A stretch of 64,000 nt of DNA from Zygotorulaspora mrakii (Eukaryota; Ascomycota; Saccharomycetes; Saccharomycetales; Saccharomycetaceae). The position numbers and the translations under genes were made by a program. Under the pieces are notes generated by a model, which worked only from the letters and a program-made list of their open reading frames with translations, had not been told where the DNA came from and made no database searches. The stretch covers positions 1,096,377-1,160,376 of the forward strand of contig NC_050725.1 in NCBI RefSeq assembly GCF_013402915.1, read 5' to 3'. This document shows, one piece after another, positions 1 through 9,771 of this stretch. How positions within the stretch are numbered: the stretch's first letter is position 1; each line of letters starts with the position of its first letter.

Positions 1-924
1 CATATCAAGGGCAACAATAGCTGACTCTCTTACAACCGGATCTTCGTCGTCCAAATACTTGCGCAGGACTGGCAAAACTTCACCTGTTGCAATAGCACCT
101 AGGGCCTCAGCAGCTTCGTGCCTAACCATGGATGCCTCCTGTTTGCGCCCCAATACTTCGACCAAATGTGGAATAGCAACAGTGTTACCCATTTGGCCAA
201 AAACATAAGCAATTTCGTGCTTAAACAAGGCAGAGTCATCATCGAAACCTGTTGCAAGTGCCAGAGCTGCTTCATCCGTACCTATGTCTCTTAACCTGAA
301 CATAGCTCTATACCTCTCGAATAGAGGCTTCTTTGGGTCATTCAATAGTTCTTTCAGTTCTTCGACGTTGTAATCTCTCTCCAAGGCCAAGGGTGGAGCT
401 GGATCTATACTGGAGTATAGCGAAGGTTGCAGGCTCTCCTTTGTCTTCTTCTCGCTGTGCTGCCATTTTATTCTGTCAATGGCCAATTCGCAAGTAGCTC
501 TCACGTCAACAGAAGGATCTTCCTTGAACGCTGTTTCAAGAACGTCGAGAGAATCTTTATCGCCCAGAGCACCCAAAGCCTCGGCAGCCTCATGTCTGAC
601 CATACATTGTTGGTTTTGATCCAAGGTAGCTTTTCTCAGTGGAATAGCACAGTTAAGATTCTTGGTTTGTCCCAGAACGTAGGCAACTTCGTGCTTCAAA
701 AGTTCGCTATCGTCGCCAAATGCCTCCGAGATGTAGTTGACAGCCTTTTGTGCCTCTTCTGGTTGCGATTCAAATTCTTCTGCAGTACATTTCAAGTTAA
801 AAAGCGCTCTAAATCTGTTGGCGAGTGGTGATTTACCGGACTTGTTGATCAAAATGTCTCGCAGCTGTTCTAATGTGCAACCGTCTACAGATTCCTGGAA
901 GTGTCTCTCAAAATTCGTCGACAT
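1..924 (-). CDS. LIA1: Deoxyhypusine hydroxylase, C-terminus beyond window
   Basis: Minus-strand reading frame of 308 codons, open at the left window edge, starting at the ATG complement at 922-924. The product would hydroxylate deoxyhypusine on translation factor eIF5A to form hypusine. The protein is built from short HEAT-like repeats, and His-Glu pairs of the iron-binding type are visible ([11 protein letters not shown] and [13 protein letters not shown]). The same pattern recurs in the second half. S. cerevisiae Lia1 is 325 residues, so only about 15-20 codons are missing. It is the YJR070C position of the conserved block. Identification is by recalled family similarity; truncation is due to the window edge only. 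Confidence 0.93.
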   Translation of the reverse strand, partial: MSTNFERHFQESVDGCTLEQLRDILINKSGKSPLANRFRALFNLKCTAEEFESQPEEAQKAVNYISEAFGDDSELLKHEVAYVLGQTKNLNCAIPLRKATLDQNQQCMVRHEAAEALGALGDKDSLDVLETAFKEDPSVDVRATCELAIDRIKWQHSEKKTKESLQPSLYSSIDPAPPLALERDYNVEELKELLNDPKKPLFERYRAMFRLRDIGTDEAALALATGFDDDSALFKHEIAYVFGQMGNTVAIPHLVEVLGRKQEASMVRHEAAEALGAIATGEVLPVLRKYLDDEDPVVRESAIVALDM

Positions 925-1518
925 CTTGAATCTGCCGTATTTTCACGTTGGATCTTCAAGAACACAGTCTTTGATTCTTGTAACAGTAAAGCACCTATGC
1001 TTTATAGTATGGTACATCTGAAAATTTTTCAGAAACATCCAGGCCATCATCGCTATCTCTCACAATTTATTGAGCTTTAAACGACCTGCCTTCCTGCATG
1101 GCTAAAAAAAAAAAAGACAAAAAAAAAAAAAAAGACTAATGAGCTCTGCTTCGAAATGCTACCACAGAGTAGTTCACTTGCTTAACTGTACAGTTTCAAG
1201 CTTCATTTCCAAGCGTAAGCACAGTTTTTGATTTACTTGATGGCAATACTTACAGAATTTCATGTTACCCACTGATAGCTGCCAAATGCTTTGCATAGCA
1301 TAACTCGTCTGTAGCAGCGTAGCATCGTTAACAGCCATGCAGTCCTACTGCCATGCGATAGCGCCCATTTCTCAGACTCCTGGCATTTTCTGCGTTAGTT
1401 TTTTTCTTCTTGTTTATACAAAAGTAGTTTTGTAGCTCTGCCATGGATCTTATGGCCTCATGAAAAAGCTGATCAACACCGGAAAGTGCACAGCATACCG
1501 ATCAAATAGAAAGTAGTA
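925..1518. other. Divergent intergenic region LIA1-ADD66
   Basis: Shared upstream region of two divergent genes. It contains poly(dA) tracts around 1105-1135, which are typical nucleosome-depleting promoter elements in yeast. I saw no RNA gene or convincing ORF. I looked for a proteasome-type GGTGGCAAA element upstream of ADD66 and did not find a perfect one. Confidence 0.5.
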
Positions 1519-2352
1519 ATGTCAAAAACTTTGTTAATTCCGCTAGTTTCTACCGGAAACGTCCCCCAACTGACCATTGACTTGGTGTTGCACTCGTTAG
1601 CCGATGAATTCCAATTCGTAACGTCCCTAGATTCCACCTACATTCATCCGTTCACTGGCCCCTTAGATTATGTATATGAACAGCAAAGACCCGTCCTTTT
1701 TACATCTTCTCCAGATAAGAGATACTCCACTGGGTTGGAGCTATTCTACAGTGACCAATCATCTTTGTACGTGCTGCAGCAACGGACTCCCATAATTCAA
1801 GGATATGTAAACAATTTCATCAAGGAAGTTATAGTGCCATTGGTGGTCGAATACAATATAAGAGAAGTGGTAATCGTTGATTCATTCGGCGTGCTTGACG
1901 AAGATGTCATGGCAACAGCTTCCGTAAGTTTCAGAACCAGCAGTAATTTTTTTTCAGACGGAATATGTGAGGTAAGATCGGTTGGTGATATGATACAGAG
2001 GTTTCAAAGCGGCTTACATTTAAATGAGGAATCGACAAATGAAATTTCCACTTCGCTCTTCACGTTCACGGCCAACAGTGTTCAGCAGGAGATCTCCACT
2101 AATCAGCAAATTTTCAAATTTGCATATCATCTATTGAATGCAACTGCGCCCAATTTAGAAAGCATCAAATATTCCAGTGTTTTTGTACACGAAGGCGACA
2201 ATTCGGAGGATGCCCATTTATTTTGTGACCACCTCCCGGAGATAATACATTCATTGACCAAAATATCAACTCTCACTCCACCCATCTCTTGGAAGGGTGT
2301 TTATGGTTCACGGCCCATTCCAGCTTCTTTTGTAGACGGCATATACATATAA
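1519..2352 (+). CDS. ADD66: Proteasome assembly chaperone 2
   Basis: A 277-residue protein resembling S. cerevisiae Add66/Pba2 (YKL206C, about 267 residues), which acts with Pba1 as a heterodimeric chaperone for assembly of the 20S proteasome alpha ring. The N-terminus (LLIPLVSTGNVPQLTIDL) and the segment QQRTPIIQGYVNNF match the family, as does the late EGDNSEDAHLF segment. No transmembrane segment is seen. It lies divergently from LIA1 and converges on the GPN1 gene. The start is the first ATG of the frame and gives the family's expected N-terminus. Confidence 0.88.
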   Translation: MSKTLLIPLVSTGNVPQLTIDLVLHSLADEFQFVTSLDSTYIHPFTGPLDYVYEQQRPVLFTSSPDKRYSTGLELFYSDQSSLYVLQQRTPIIQGYVNNFIKEVIVPLVVEYNIREVVIVDSFGVLDEDVMATASVSFRTSSNFFSDGICEVRSVGDMIQRFQSGLHLNEESTNEISTSLFTFTANSVQQEISTNQQIFKFAYHLLNATAPNLESIKYSSVFVHEGDNSEDAHLFCDHLPEIIHSLTKISTLTPPISWKGVYGSRPIPASFVDGIYI

Positions 2353-2421
2353 AAGTCTGTTTCAAGCTTCTAGAACAATTTTTTCCAGAGTTTCATTAGA
2401 TATTACTGATAAGTTTATATA

Positions 2422-3576
2422 TTATTGCCTTATGTATTTAGCAATGTTTTCGGCGGTTTGACTGCTTGCGTCTTTCGCCACACTTTCAAATGCATCCCGA
2501 TATCTTTTCTGTAAATCTGGCTCGTTTTTCGAATTGATTTCTCCCTCAGTTCTTTCCTCTCCAGGGAAGGTATATTCTCTTTCAACGCCCTCATCTTCGT
2601 CTCTCTCGACGAGTCCATCATTATCATCGATCTCCAAATCGCTAAGAACATCGGCCCCTTCGTTATCACTTTTAGCAGTTTTATTCTCATTGATTCCCAG
2701 GTCCCTCATCAGACCATCCAGCGATTTTTCCTTTCTCTTTTTCTCCTTTTCTTCCTTTTCCTTCAAAATTTTCTCTCTTTCTGCTTTATAATATTCATCA
2801 TATTCTCCTACCTTGTTATCAACAGCTTCTAGAAAATCGTCAAAACCTTCGCCTGTAAAGCTTGATACCCCAACCATGTCTAGTTGTGAGTAAAACTCTT
2901 CAAGCATAAGCGACATTGAGTTTACCAAAGATCCCATATATCCTGAACCCATACCGGAGGTACCATTAGTGTCTTGATCTTCCCTAAGGGCCGCCTGAAA
3001 AGATTCAAAATCAGTCATCCATTCACGAGCAAAATCAGCTTTGCATACATCAGTCTTGTTGAATACAACAATCATTGGTAGTTTTGTCTTATAAAGTATC
3101 GAGCAAGCATAGAGCATGTTACTCATAAATGTAGTTGGCGAAGAATTTCTTGGAGTATCCACAATATAAGCAATTACTGTTGGAAAAGTAGAGGCAAATG
3201 ATTCGGTTATGATGGAACCAGACGCACTCCAGACAAAACATTCGATTTGACCCGGTGTGTCTATGATACAATGCTTATGCGATTCATTTTTCTTTTCCAC
3301 TAGCTTAATCACTTGGTCTATTTTAGTGCTGAACAGGTTTAGACTTGTCACAATAGCACCATTTGGTCCTAGCTGGTAGTTTTCCATCACTTTTTTATAC
3401 TTTATGGAGTCCCTAATATCTATGTTGGCACCGTAAGGAATCCTTAAAACTGCAGGATCAAGGTTAATTACATATGGAGCTGTCTTCTTGCTGCGCAGAT
3501 GTGAATTCAGACGCTGCATGAATGTGGTCTTACCAGACCCTGCCATACCAATACATATCACCGTACTCAGAGCCAT
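2422..3576 (-). CDS. NPA3: GPN-loop GTPase 1
   Basis: A 384-residue GPN-loop GTPase (S. cerevisiae Npa3, YJR072C, 385 residues) needed for assembly and nuclear import of RNA polymerase II. The P-loop GMAGSGKTT is at about residues 10-18. The diagnostic Gly-Pro-Asn triad is at 70-72, DTPGQ at 106-110 and NKTD at 173-176. The C-terminal third is charged, with a Lys/Glu-rich coiled-coil-like stretch around residues 265-290 and an acidic tail, as in the family. It is convergent with ADD66, leaving only 69 bp between the two stops. Confidence 0.95.
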   Translation of the reverse strand: MALSTVICIGMAGSGKTTFMQRLNSHLRSKKTAPYVINLDPAVLRIPYGANIDIRDSIKYKKVMENYQLGPNGAIVTSLNLFSTKIDQVIKLVEKKNESHKHCIIDTPGQIECFVWSASGSIITESFASTFPTVIAYIVDTPRNSSPTTFMSNMLYACSILYKTKLPMIVVFNKTDVCKADFAREWMTDFESFQAALREDQDTNGTSGMGSGYMGSLVNSMSLMLEEFYSQLDMVGVSSFTGEGFDDFLEAVDNKVGEYDEYYKAEREKILKEKEEKEKKRKEKSLDGLMRDLGINENKTAKSDNEGADVLSDLEIDDNDGLVERDEDEGVEREYTFPGEERTEGEINSKNEPDLQKRYRDAFESVAKDASSQTAENIAKYIRQ

Positions 3577-3823
3577 TTTCTTCCAGGAAAACTTAGTCAG
3601 TTAAAACAGTGTAGCAAATGGTGGCTACTTCCGTCTCGCTTGCTGATATTTTGAAATGTTGAAGACTTGGATGAGTACTTCGAGACTTTTCATAACCACT
3701 TGAGATGAGGCTTCCGTCTATAATGACTTATTTACAACTTCTGAATGTATCTACTAATAAAGACAATACTGATTGCGAAGGCCAGTTCCACACCCTTGTT
3801 GATGATCTCGCGCTTATTTAAGT

Positions 3824-4624
3824 TTACTTCGATAAATATTTACCGAGTACCCTTTGCTCGATTCCATCGAAACAGGACTCTTGTGGGGCAATAGTCAGGT
3901 CATTGGCTAAATTCTTCATGACTGCTTCTGGTTTGGGTTCGCCCGGCATGCCCCCCATTGAATTTTGCTGTGCTAAGCCATCTGCTGCATTACTTTCTGA
4001 CAGAACCAGATTGTATACGGGATTGAGACCCAAAACCGAAATAAAATACCATGAGATACTACTTACCCAGCGGACGTCTAGATCTGGAGTCATTATACCG
4101 CTTTGTAGCATCTCTTTGAATCTTGGAGTTAGTGGGAATGGAAGTTTCATAAGGACGAAGCCTGCGAAGAAGTGATTAACCCACCACATGATGATCGTTT
4201 GAGGAATGAAGCTTGCGAGGTTTCCCTTGGCCATTCTTGTTATGGAATCTGAAGTATTAGGATCCGTGAATAAATTTTGCATTTCTCCTTCTTTAGTGGT
4301 GGTTTTTGCAAGGTATTTTGTCTCTGTCATTACTTTTGTCAAATAGTCTCTTTTCATCTGAAATGATTCTTCCGATAGGTTTGAACCATTACCTAGTAAT
4401 GCGTGAACTCTATTGATGTGTTGTGTCTCTGTTAATTTTACCCGTGGCATCCCTTTGACTTTGACACCAATGAGGTTCATGATGTATTGTCTAATTACCC
4501 CTGCTAGAACCATAACGATAGATATTGGAATCAATACCCAATACTTCAGTTTCGGATCCAAAGTCAATTCAGGTACCACATAAGTGGAATCTGACCGTAT
4601 GACCGAAAGAATTTCCTTCAGCAT
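3824..4624 (-). CDS. EMC3: ER membrane complex subunit 3
   Basis: The start at 4624 gives 266 residues, close to S. cerevisiae Emc3 (YKL207W, 253). An upstream in-frame ATG at 4771 would add 49 residues that look unlike the family and are probably untranslated. Emc3 belongs to the Oxa1/YidC/Get1 insertase superfamily and inserts tail-anchored and multipass proteins into the ER membrane. Three hydrophobic segments are visible: about residues 23-41, then MWWVNHFFAGFVLMKLPFPL, then WVSSISWYFISVLGLNPVYN. The highly conserved block FIPQTIIMWWVNHFF supports the identification. The neighbour downstream in transcription is NPA3. Confidence 0.93.
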   Translation of the reverse strand: MLKEILSVIRSDSTYVVPELTLDPKLKYWVLIPISIVMVLAGVIRQYIMNLIGVKVKGMPRVKLTETQHINRVHALLGNGSNLSEESFQMKRDYLTKVMTETKYLAKTTTKEGEMQNLFTDPNTSDSITRMAKGNLASFIPQTIIMWWVNHFFAGFVLMKLPFPLTPRFKEMLQSGIMTPDLDVRWVSSISWYFISVLGLNPVYNLVLSESNAADGLAQQNSMGGMPGEPKPEAVMKNLANDLTIAPQESCFDGIEQRVLGKYLSK

Positions 4625-4912
4625 TGTTTCCTCGATTGCACAAGCTCTAGTAAGGACACGGGCCCTTGTTATTCTGTTTGATGCTGTGGTTTTTTCAGTA
4701 CTGAGCTTAAGAGCGCGACGTCGTTGGAACGTAGAGAGTGTGCTAAAACATTCGAATGGGCCGAAAGCCATATCTCCAAAAACGCATGCCCCAGAGGCGA
4801 ATCGGTCCTATTTAGTCTGATTTCATATGTGAAATTAGCCCTGTTTCTTGGCATATGTTGGCAAAATAGACAAGATTTGTCTATCTAGAGGATTAAAACT
4901 ATTTAACAACTT

Positions 4913-5614
4913 TTAATGGGTGCGAGTAACAAGTAGCCAAGTATCTTCATTTGCGAGAATGGGAGTAGATAATCCCTTTTCTGCTAGGCTCTCAAGCAGT
5001 CTCTTCCCAGATTGATCGCTCTGATTTTTTGAGGCTTTGGCGATCTTTAATAGCTTATCGTAATTGATATTCGTATACATGTTCGTAGACTCTTCCAATA
5101 GAGCCTGGATATAAGACGCCACACTATTTCCCCCAGGTTCACCGCTCTGTGCTACAACACGCAATCCCAATGAATGCAATCTCAACTTACAGTTCTCGAC
5201 ATTGAAGGCCTGCAATAGTGTTTCGAGACCGTCGACAGTCTGAACACTGAAGAAAGAACACCTATAGTCTTGTGCCTTCTTGAGATTCTTGATTTGCAAA
5301 GCTTTTGAAAAGGCAGTGTTGTTCAATTTAGCAGTCAGAGAAGCGATGTTTCCCTTCTGGACGTCATTGCGTATGGTCTTGATGAACTTATCCCAATAAT
5401 AACGCCTGTTGATTCTTGTGGTGTTATCCTCTATCCAATCAAAAATTGCAAATGTATTACAGCTCTGAAGAATCTCCCGATATTTACATGTCTGAACTTC
5501 CTGCTCCAAAGATCTCGTCAATTTTGCATCTTTCCCTATGGCCCGAGACTTATATCTATATACAAATTTGGGTGCATTCAGCGCATCCAATATGAATTCC
5601 CTTCGAGCAGTCAT
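4913..5614 (-). CDS. CBT1: COB mRNA 5'-end processing factor Cbt1
   Basis: A 233-residue protein matching S. cerevisiae Cbt1/Soc1 (YKL208W, about 271 residues), a mitochondrial factor needed for 5' end processing and stability of cytochrome b (COB) mRNA. The Arg/Lys-rich N-terminus (MTARREFILDALNAPKF) fits a matrix protein, although I cannot define a cleavage site. No catalytic motif is evident; the family is yeast-specific. It sits tandem with EMC3, as in S. cerevisiae (YKL207W-YKL208W). Its upstream side is where the aryl-alcohol dehydrogenase gene has been inserted. Confidence 0.82.
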   Translation of the reverse strand: MTARREFILDALNAPKFVYRYKSRAIGKDAKLTRSLEQEVQTCKYREILQSCNTFAIFDWIEDNTTRINRRYYWDKFIKTIRNDVQKGNIASLTAKLNNTAFSKALQIKNLKKAQDYRCSFFSVQTVDGLETLLQAFNVENCKLRLHSLGLRVVAQSGEPGGNSVASYIQALLEESTNMYTNINYDKLLKIAKASKNQSDQSGKRLLESLAEKGLSTPILANEDTWLLVTRTH

Positions 5615-6358
5615 CTTATTGTAATTGAATAGTATAATTACTGGTGATGTTCCACAGCTTTATTTTTCTACTTGAGGCCTCTAAAGGTATAGAGTTGAAT
5701 GAATCATGTTTTATTTACATAATTGGATAGAGAGTGGTGAATTTTATAACACAGCTACAAAACAAAAAAAAAAGCGTTGTTTAGTGCAATAACAAGGAAC
5801 AAACTGCTTGTGTTTATGATTAACAAAAACTATGAAAAATAAATCGATATCGTAGAAGTGAGAGGAAAACACACGGTAATGCTTATCACGATGTTCTAGG
5901 CGGCAAGGTCCCACCCGAGCTTCGATTATGACAACCATTCTAAAATCGTTTCCTTATCGAGATTTCTGGTACAAGGTACTACTTCTATTTCTTTAGATAC
6001 AGAAAGGCAAGAGAATGAAGTAAGATGGAGCGCAATGAAGCTCAAACAGCATATTAATCGATTCTTAAGTGTTACCGACTCATAGTTGATTTCGAGACGT
6101 TTGCAGTGCAAGAATCCGACCACGGAGGTATCCATGAGGGGGAACAAGGGATAACAGTTGTGATGCAGATTCTATACAACTGGAAAAAGGGCGCGATGAC
6201 AGGAGGAATTATGGGCTCATGATTGTAAAATCCATTATGCATCGCTCTCTTTTGGTGTTTTAAAGCTACAATTTAAACATAAATATCGACCTCTTTTCCG
6301 GATATTCAACCTCATTTCGTTTAGTTGTTATCTCATTGTCGAAATTTGAATTGATTAT
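5615..6358. other. Gene-free stretch upstream of CBT1
   Basis: I find no convincing gene, tRNA or snoRNA. Short open frames occur on both strands but resemble no known protein. It includes the CBT1 promoter. It belongs to the enlarged CBT1-to-tRNA interval that also contains the dehydrogenase gene. Confidence 0.4.
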
Positions 6359-6416
6359 TGTTGAAATATAGATCGATATTGTAAGATATATTAAAGAGAT
6401 GATTTATATTTCAACA
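6359..6416 (-). mobile_element. 58-bp LTR-like mini-element, copy 1
   Basis: A 58-bp element with perfect 12-bp terminal inverted repeats, TGTTGAAATATA at the left and its complement TATATTTCAACA at the right. Its reverse complement matches the copy at 8470-8527 at 56 of 58 positions by eye. The TGTTG...CAACA ends are those of Ty-type LTRs. The interior matches about 44 bp of the terminus of the LTR relic ending at 51335. No matching 5-bp target duplication is seen in the flanks (ATTAT and GGTAG). Confidence 0.75.
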
Positions 6417-6884
6417 GGTAGAGCACCTGAAACGCAACATCATGTTTGCGGACTCAGTATTGCCAATGTTCTCATATTCTAACAGGTTTTTTTGAGAATT
6501 TTATACTTTTATTACACTGGTTCAGAGAGTACCGACATGATGACAGTCAGAGACATAGATATTTGATTTAGGAGTGTGAAGCGAAAAAAGGCGTCACATT
6601 CTATGCGACGAGAGATTGGAAAGAAACAAAAAGGGAGATGTTCCAATTTCAGAACAAGTACCATCTAAAAGAACCGTGAAAGCAAATAAGGTTAATAATT
6701 TCTTCGAAAAAAAGTTATTGTGAACTCAAAGGACACCATTTCTGTAAAGAAAATTTATCTGCGTAATCGAAAAGAAGCTGCAGAAGAATAGATAAATCGC
6801 TAAAAAAACATGTCAACGATCCCGAAACATCATCACGATGATCGTTGACTTTATATTTTAGTAAAAAAATTTATAACCTTATAT
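6417..6884. other. Downstream flank of the dehydrogenase gene with hairpin
   Basis: No gene is seen. A perfect 10-bp inverted repeat (GTCAACGATC at 6812-6821, GATCGTTGAC at 6840-6849, 18-nt loop) lies 36-73 bp past the dehydrogenase stop codon. It could form a hairpin in the 3' UTR. Confidence 0.45.
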
Positions 6885-8012
6885 TCAATCGAAACTAGCA
6901 GCAAATGACATAGCCGAGAAGGGTGGAAGAACCTTTGTCACCTTAGGATCCTCGCCAATAAAATTCAAAGGGAAACCCAGGTCGAAAGACACAACACTTT
7001 CCAGGTATTTAACCTGCTCTGCAGTTAACTTTATTTTCAAGGCGGCTATATTCTGCTCGAGATGCTCAACCTTCCTTCCACCCACCAATGGGAAAACGTT
7101 TTTGGCCTTGGAGCGGATATAAGCAAGAGCAATAGATGTGATTGACTCTATGCCGTGCTCTTTAGCAACTTTTTCGAGCGCTTCACTAATCTTGATCTCT
7201 GCCTCCGTCTGTTCGTCGGCATCAAAGAAACCACGCAAACGGCCCCCAGTTCTCTTCAGTTCTTGGATGGTTTTTTTGGTTTTGAATCTACCGCCACCCA
7301 AAACATCCCATGGAACAATAGCCATACCGAAATGTCTAGCCATAGGAAGAATTTCACGTTCCAGGTCTCTGATCATCAAATTCCATCTACCTTGGTACAC
7401 GGTAAAAGGTGTTTTGCCATGGGAGACAGCATAATAATTTGCTGCAGCAACAATCCATGCTGGCGTATCGGAGACACCGAGGTAAAGAACCTTCCCTTGT
7501 TGCACCAAGATGTGCAGACTGTCCATAATTTCCTCGATAGATGTCATGTGGTCCCACCAGTGGAGATACAAGATATCGATATAATCGGTCTTCAGCTTAC
7601 GTAGCGAGTCGCGCACGCTCACGTGCAGACTGCGCCTGTTGTTACCAACAAAGTTGACGGCCTTACCTTTGCCTAACGCGTGAGAACGGTAGTCACTGGT
7701 AAACTTGGTAGCAATCACCATTTGGTCACGGATATTTCTTTCCGCCATCCAATCGCCCAACCAGGTCTCTGACTGCTCATTTTGGTAGTTGTTGGCTGTG
7801 TCGATGAAATTACCGCCTGCTTCATAGTACGCATCCAACAAAGCAAACGATTGCTTTTTGTCGACCGAGCCCATAAAGTCACTCCATGCGTCTCCAACTG
7901 ACATAGCGCCAAACACTAGTGGCGAGACCTTGATACCCGCTGTGCTGGATAACACTCTAACACGACCTAGCTCGGTAGCAGGTTCAGGAGCTGTAGCCAA
8001 TAAGTCAGACAT
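6885..8012 (-). CDS. Aryl-alcohol dehydrogenase (AAD family aldo-keto reductase)
   Basis: A 375-residue aldo-keto reductase close in length to the S. cerevisiae Aad4/Aad14 proteins (376). It should reduce aromatic or aliphatic aldehydes with NADPH in the cytosol. The catalytic tetrad is visible: Asp71 and Tyr76 in DTANNY, Lys103 in ATKF and His151 in YLHWWD. The gene is absent from this spot in S. cerevisiae, where CBT1 is followed directly by the tRNA-Thr gene and STE6, so it is an insertion into conserved synteny. It lies between two inverted 58-bp LTR-like elements. A Yap1-type TTACTAA site at 8302-8308 and CCCC runs in the promoter suggest oxidative-stress control, as known for AAD4 and AAD6. 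Confidence 0.92.
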   Translation of the reverse strand: MSDLLATAPEPATELGRVRVLSSTAGIKVSPLVFGAMSVGDAWSDFMGSVDKKQSFALLDAYYEAGGNFIDTANNYQNEQSETWLGDWMAERNIRDQMVIATKFTSDYRSHALGKGKAVNFVGNNRRSLHVSVRDSLRKLKTDYIDILYLHWWDHMTSIEEIMDSLHILVQQGKVLYLGVSDTPAWIVAAANYYAVSHGKTPFTVYQGRWNLMIRDLEREILPMARHFGMAIVPWDVLGGGRFKTKKTIQELKRTGGRLRGFFDADEQTEAEIKISEALEKVAKEHGIESITSIALAYIRSKAKNVFPLVGGRKVEHLEQNIAALKIKLTAEQVKYLESVVSFDLGFPLNFIGEDPKVTKVLPPFSAMSFAASFD

Positions 8013-8469
8013 ATTAGCAATTGGACTTTTAATAGTGATAAATTAGGTGCCGAAGAACAATCTGTGATTCGGATTCAGCTACTGGAAGACGGATTTGCTT
8101 TTTCTGTGTCTCAAACAATGCTTGTTCTTAATCACTATGAAACCCTTGTTTATATACCTGCTGTCCCCCAATCTTCCCTATTCGCTTGAATCCTCCGTAA
8201 CGTTGATATCCGTTGAAATCCGTTGAAATCCGCCTTCGAACGCTGCCCACCTCTGGAAAAACGATCATACGGGTCTACACGCACGTTGACGAACGACGAG
8301 CTTACTAAGAAATCGTGCCATTCCACTAGACTAGCCTGGTGGGTAGAAGTTAGAAGATGTGATTCTGGAGTGTTACTTCCAACCTTACGGAATGTTTTGT
8401 ACTACATTCATAGTTTAACAATGGTTTCATAAATGAACGATGCAGCATTTAGCTAACATAAATGCAAAA
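8013..8469. promoter_or_regulatory. Promoter region of the dehydrogenase gene
   Basis: This stretch upstream of the minus-strand dehydrogenase contains a threefold 10-bp tandem repeat at 8201-8230 (CGTTGATATC followed by two CGTTGAAATC units). A perfect Yap1-type site TTACTAA lies at 8302-8308. No other gene is seen. Function is inferred from position and known AAD regulation; the repeats match no factor that I recognise. Confidence 0.4.
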
Positions 8470-8527
8470 TGTTGAAATATAAGTCATCTCTTTAATATAT
8501 CTTACAATATCGATTTATATTTCAACA
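8470..8527 (+). mobile_element. 58-bp LTR-like mini-element, copy 2
   Basis: Second copy of the 58-bp element, in inverted orientation relative to copy 1 at 6359-6416 and differing at two positions. It has the same perfect 12-bp terminal inverted repeats. Its last 46 bp match the terminus of the LTR relic ending at 51335, except that the relic carries 9 extra bases in the middle. The flanks (CAAAA and CCAAG) show no target duplication. Confidence 0.75.
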
Positions 8528-8655
8528 CCAAGTTACTATCGACAACGCCGAGGAAAACATTCTTTCCAAATAGTAACAATGAAATCGGAAATCAGTGCTT
8601 GCCGATCTTATGTGTATATTACTAACCAAAAGTTTTTGTAATCAACGCGTAGTTC

Positions 8656-8727
8656 GCCTCTTTGGCCAAGTGGTAAGGCATCGCACTCGTAATGCGGGGA
8701 TCGTGGGTTCAATTCCCACAGGAGGCA
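8656..8727 (+). tRNA. TRT2: tRNA-Thr (anticodon CGU)
   Basis: A 72-nt cloverleaf without intron. The acceptor stem GCCTCTT pairs with AGGAGGC, with discriminator A at 8727. The anticodon stem TCGCA/TGCGG encloses loop CTCGTAA, giving anticodon CGT (codon ACG, Thr). The T arm is GTGGGTTCAATTCCCAC. A T-run terminator follows at 8731-8736. In S. cerevisiae the single tRNA-Thr(CGU), TRT2, lies between CBT1 and STE6 and limits spreading of alpha2-mediated repression. The same isoacceptor is found here between the same genes, with OPI3 also in the interval. Confidence 0.95.
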
Positions 8728-8915
8728 TTCTTTTTTAGCTAATATAACGAAGGAAATGTCTTGAGTGTGGTGGGAGTCACACTGATATCAATGAAGGGGA
8801 ACTCTAAAAGCTTGCCAGGATAATAAAATGAAACATAATAACAATCTACTGCTTAGCAGATGATTATTTAAAAAATATATACACTTTATGCTCAAAAGCT
8901 GAGCATACATCAGTT

Positions 8916-9548
8916 TTACTTCTGTTTGGCTTCCTTCTCGGAATAGATTTTTGCAGTGAAAGGCTCCTCGAAGGATGTAGCAAAACTATACATCATGTTG
9001 ACAAAACAACTGACGAGAACACCGGCAAACTTACCTTCTAAAAGAGAGTAGCCTAAAAATGACAGAGTTGAGCCCAGATACATCGGATTGTTAGAAACAG
9101 AAAATGGGAAGGAAGTGACGATGTCGTCCATCAAGATTCCGAAATAATCACCTAGATATGTACCAGTAATACCCAACTGATAAAATGCAGAGCACACCAG
9201 TACCTGACCACTACCAATAAGCAGGTATCCAATGATTCTGAAGTAGTCTTGGTTCAAAGCAGGTGTCACAGCTTGCGAGGCTAACGCCTTATGAAATGCC
9301 ATGTCACGGAAGATCCCAAGACCGAAGATGACCACTGCCAACAGGTAACATCCTTTCTTAGCACTGCCTGTGACCTTCGTGATGAATTTTGTGTAGTACT
9401 CCAAGCGGGCCGCAATATTCCAAAATATGGGGTTGAAAGCGATTAGAAAAGCGGCAATTTGCAAATTTCTGTCGTTGATGTCCACGGTGCTTACCATATC
9501 CTGGAAGTACTCTTCTACTCCCTTCAGTTGTTTCAGAACCTCGCTCAT
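8916..9548 (-). CDS. OPI3: Phospholipid methyltransferase
   Basis: A 210-residue integral membrane protein matching S. cerevisiae Opi3 (YJR073C, 206 residues). It catalyses the last two methylations converting phosphatidylethanolamine to phosphatidylcholine in the ER with S-adenosylmethionine. Hydrophobic segments and the conserved block SNNPMYLGSTLSFLGYSL, typical of the PEMT/ICMT methyltransferase fold, are visible in the second half. It is divergent from STE6 and shares a 411-bp promoter with it. Two CATGTGA elements 138-173 bp upstream match the inositol-responsive UAS bound by Ino2/Ino4, consistent with known OPI3 control. Confidence 0.95.
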   Translation of the reverse strand: MSEVLKQLKGVEEYFQDMVSTVDINDRNLQIAAFLIAFNPIFWNIAARLEYYTKFITKVTGSAKKGCYLLAVVIFGLGIFRDMAFHKALASQAVTPALNQDYFRIIGYLLIGSGQVLVCSAFYQLGITGTYLGDYFGILMDDIVTSFPFSVSNNPMYLGSTLSFLGYSLLEGKFAGVLVSCFVNMMYSFATSFEEPFTAKIYSEKEAKQK

Positions 9549-9685
9549 TTTTTCCAGTACTTCGTAAGACTATTCTTGCTCTTTCTTTCTCTGGGATAGC
9601 TCTCTAGCTGCTGTTCAGATGAATTCAAAGAGTTGTTTCCTTATATACTCGCCTTGTTTGCATGAATATAGTACTTTTCATTCTC

Positions 9686-9721
9686 CATGTGATAAAATGA
9701 GGGTACTTTTTCATGTGAAAA
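9686..9721 (+). promoter_or_regulatory. Pair of inositol-response elements (UASINO) of OPI3
   Basis: CATGTGATAA at 9686-9695 and CATGTGAAAA at 9712-9721 are two near-consensus copies of the CATGTGAAAT element bound by Ino2/Ino4. They start 26 bp apart and lie upstream of OPI3, a classical Ino2/Ino4 target. The sites are seen; binding is inferred. Confidence 0.7.
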
Positions 9722-9771
9722 ATTGGGGAATCTAAACAAGATAGTAAGAAGATGAGGTTTCAAGACTTTGA

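Noticed and set aside
4625..4771. 49-residue N-terminal extension of EMC3
   Set aside because: The extension has no resemblance to the family and Emc3 normally starts close to the first membrane segment. The internal ATG at 4624 fits better.
9686..9721. The two CATGTGA repeats as an alpha2 operator of STE6
   Set aside because: They are direct, not inverted, with no good Mcm1 box between. They match the inositol element and lie on the OPI3 side. The 9772-9801 array is a better operator.
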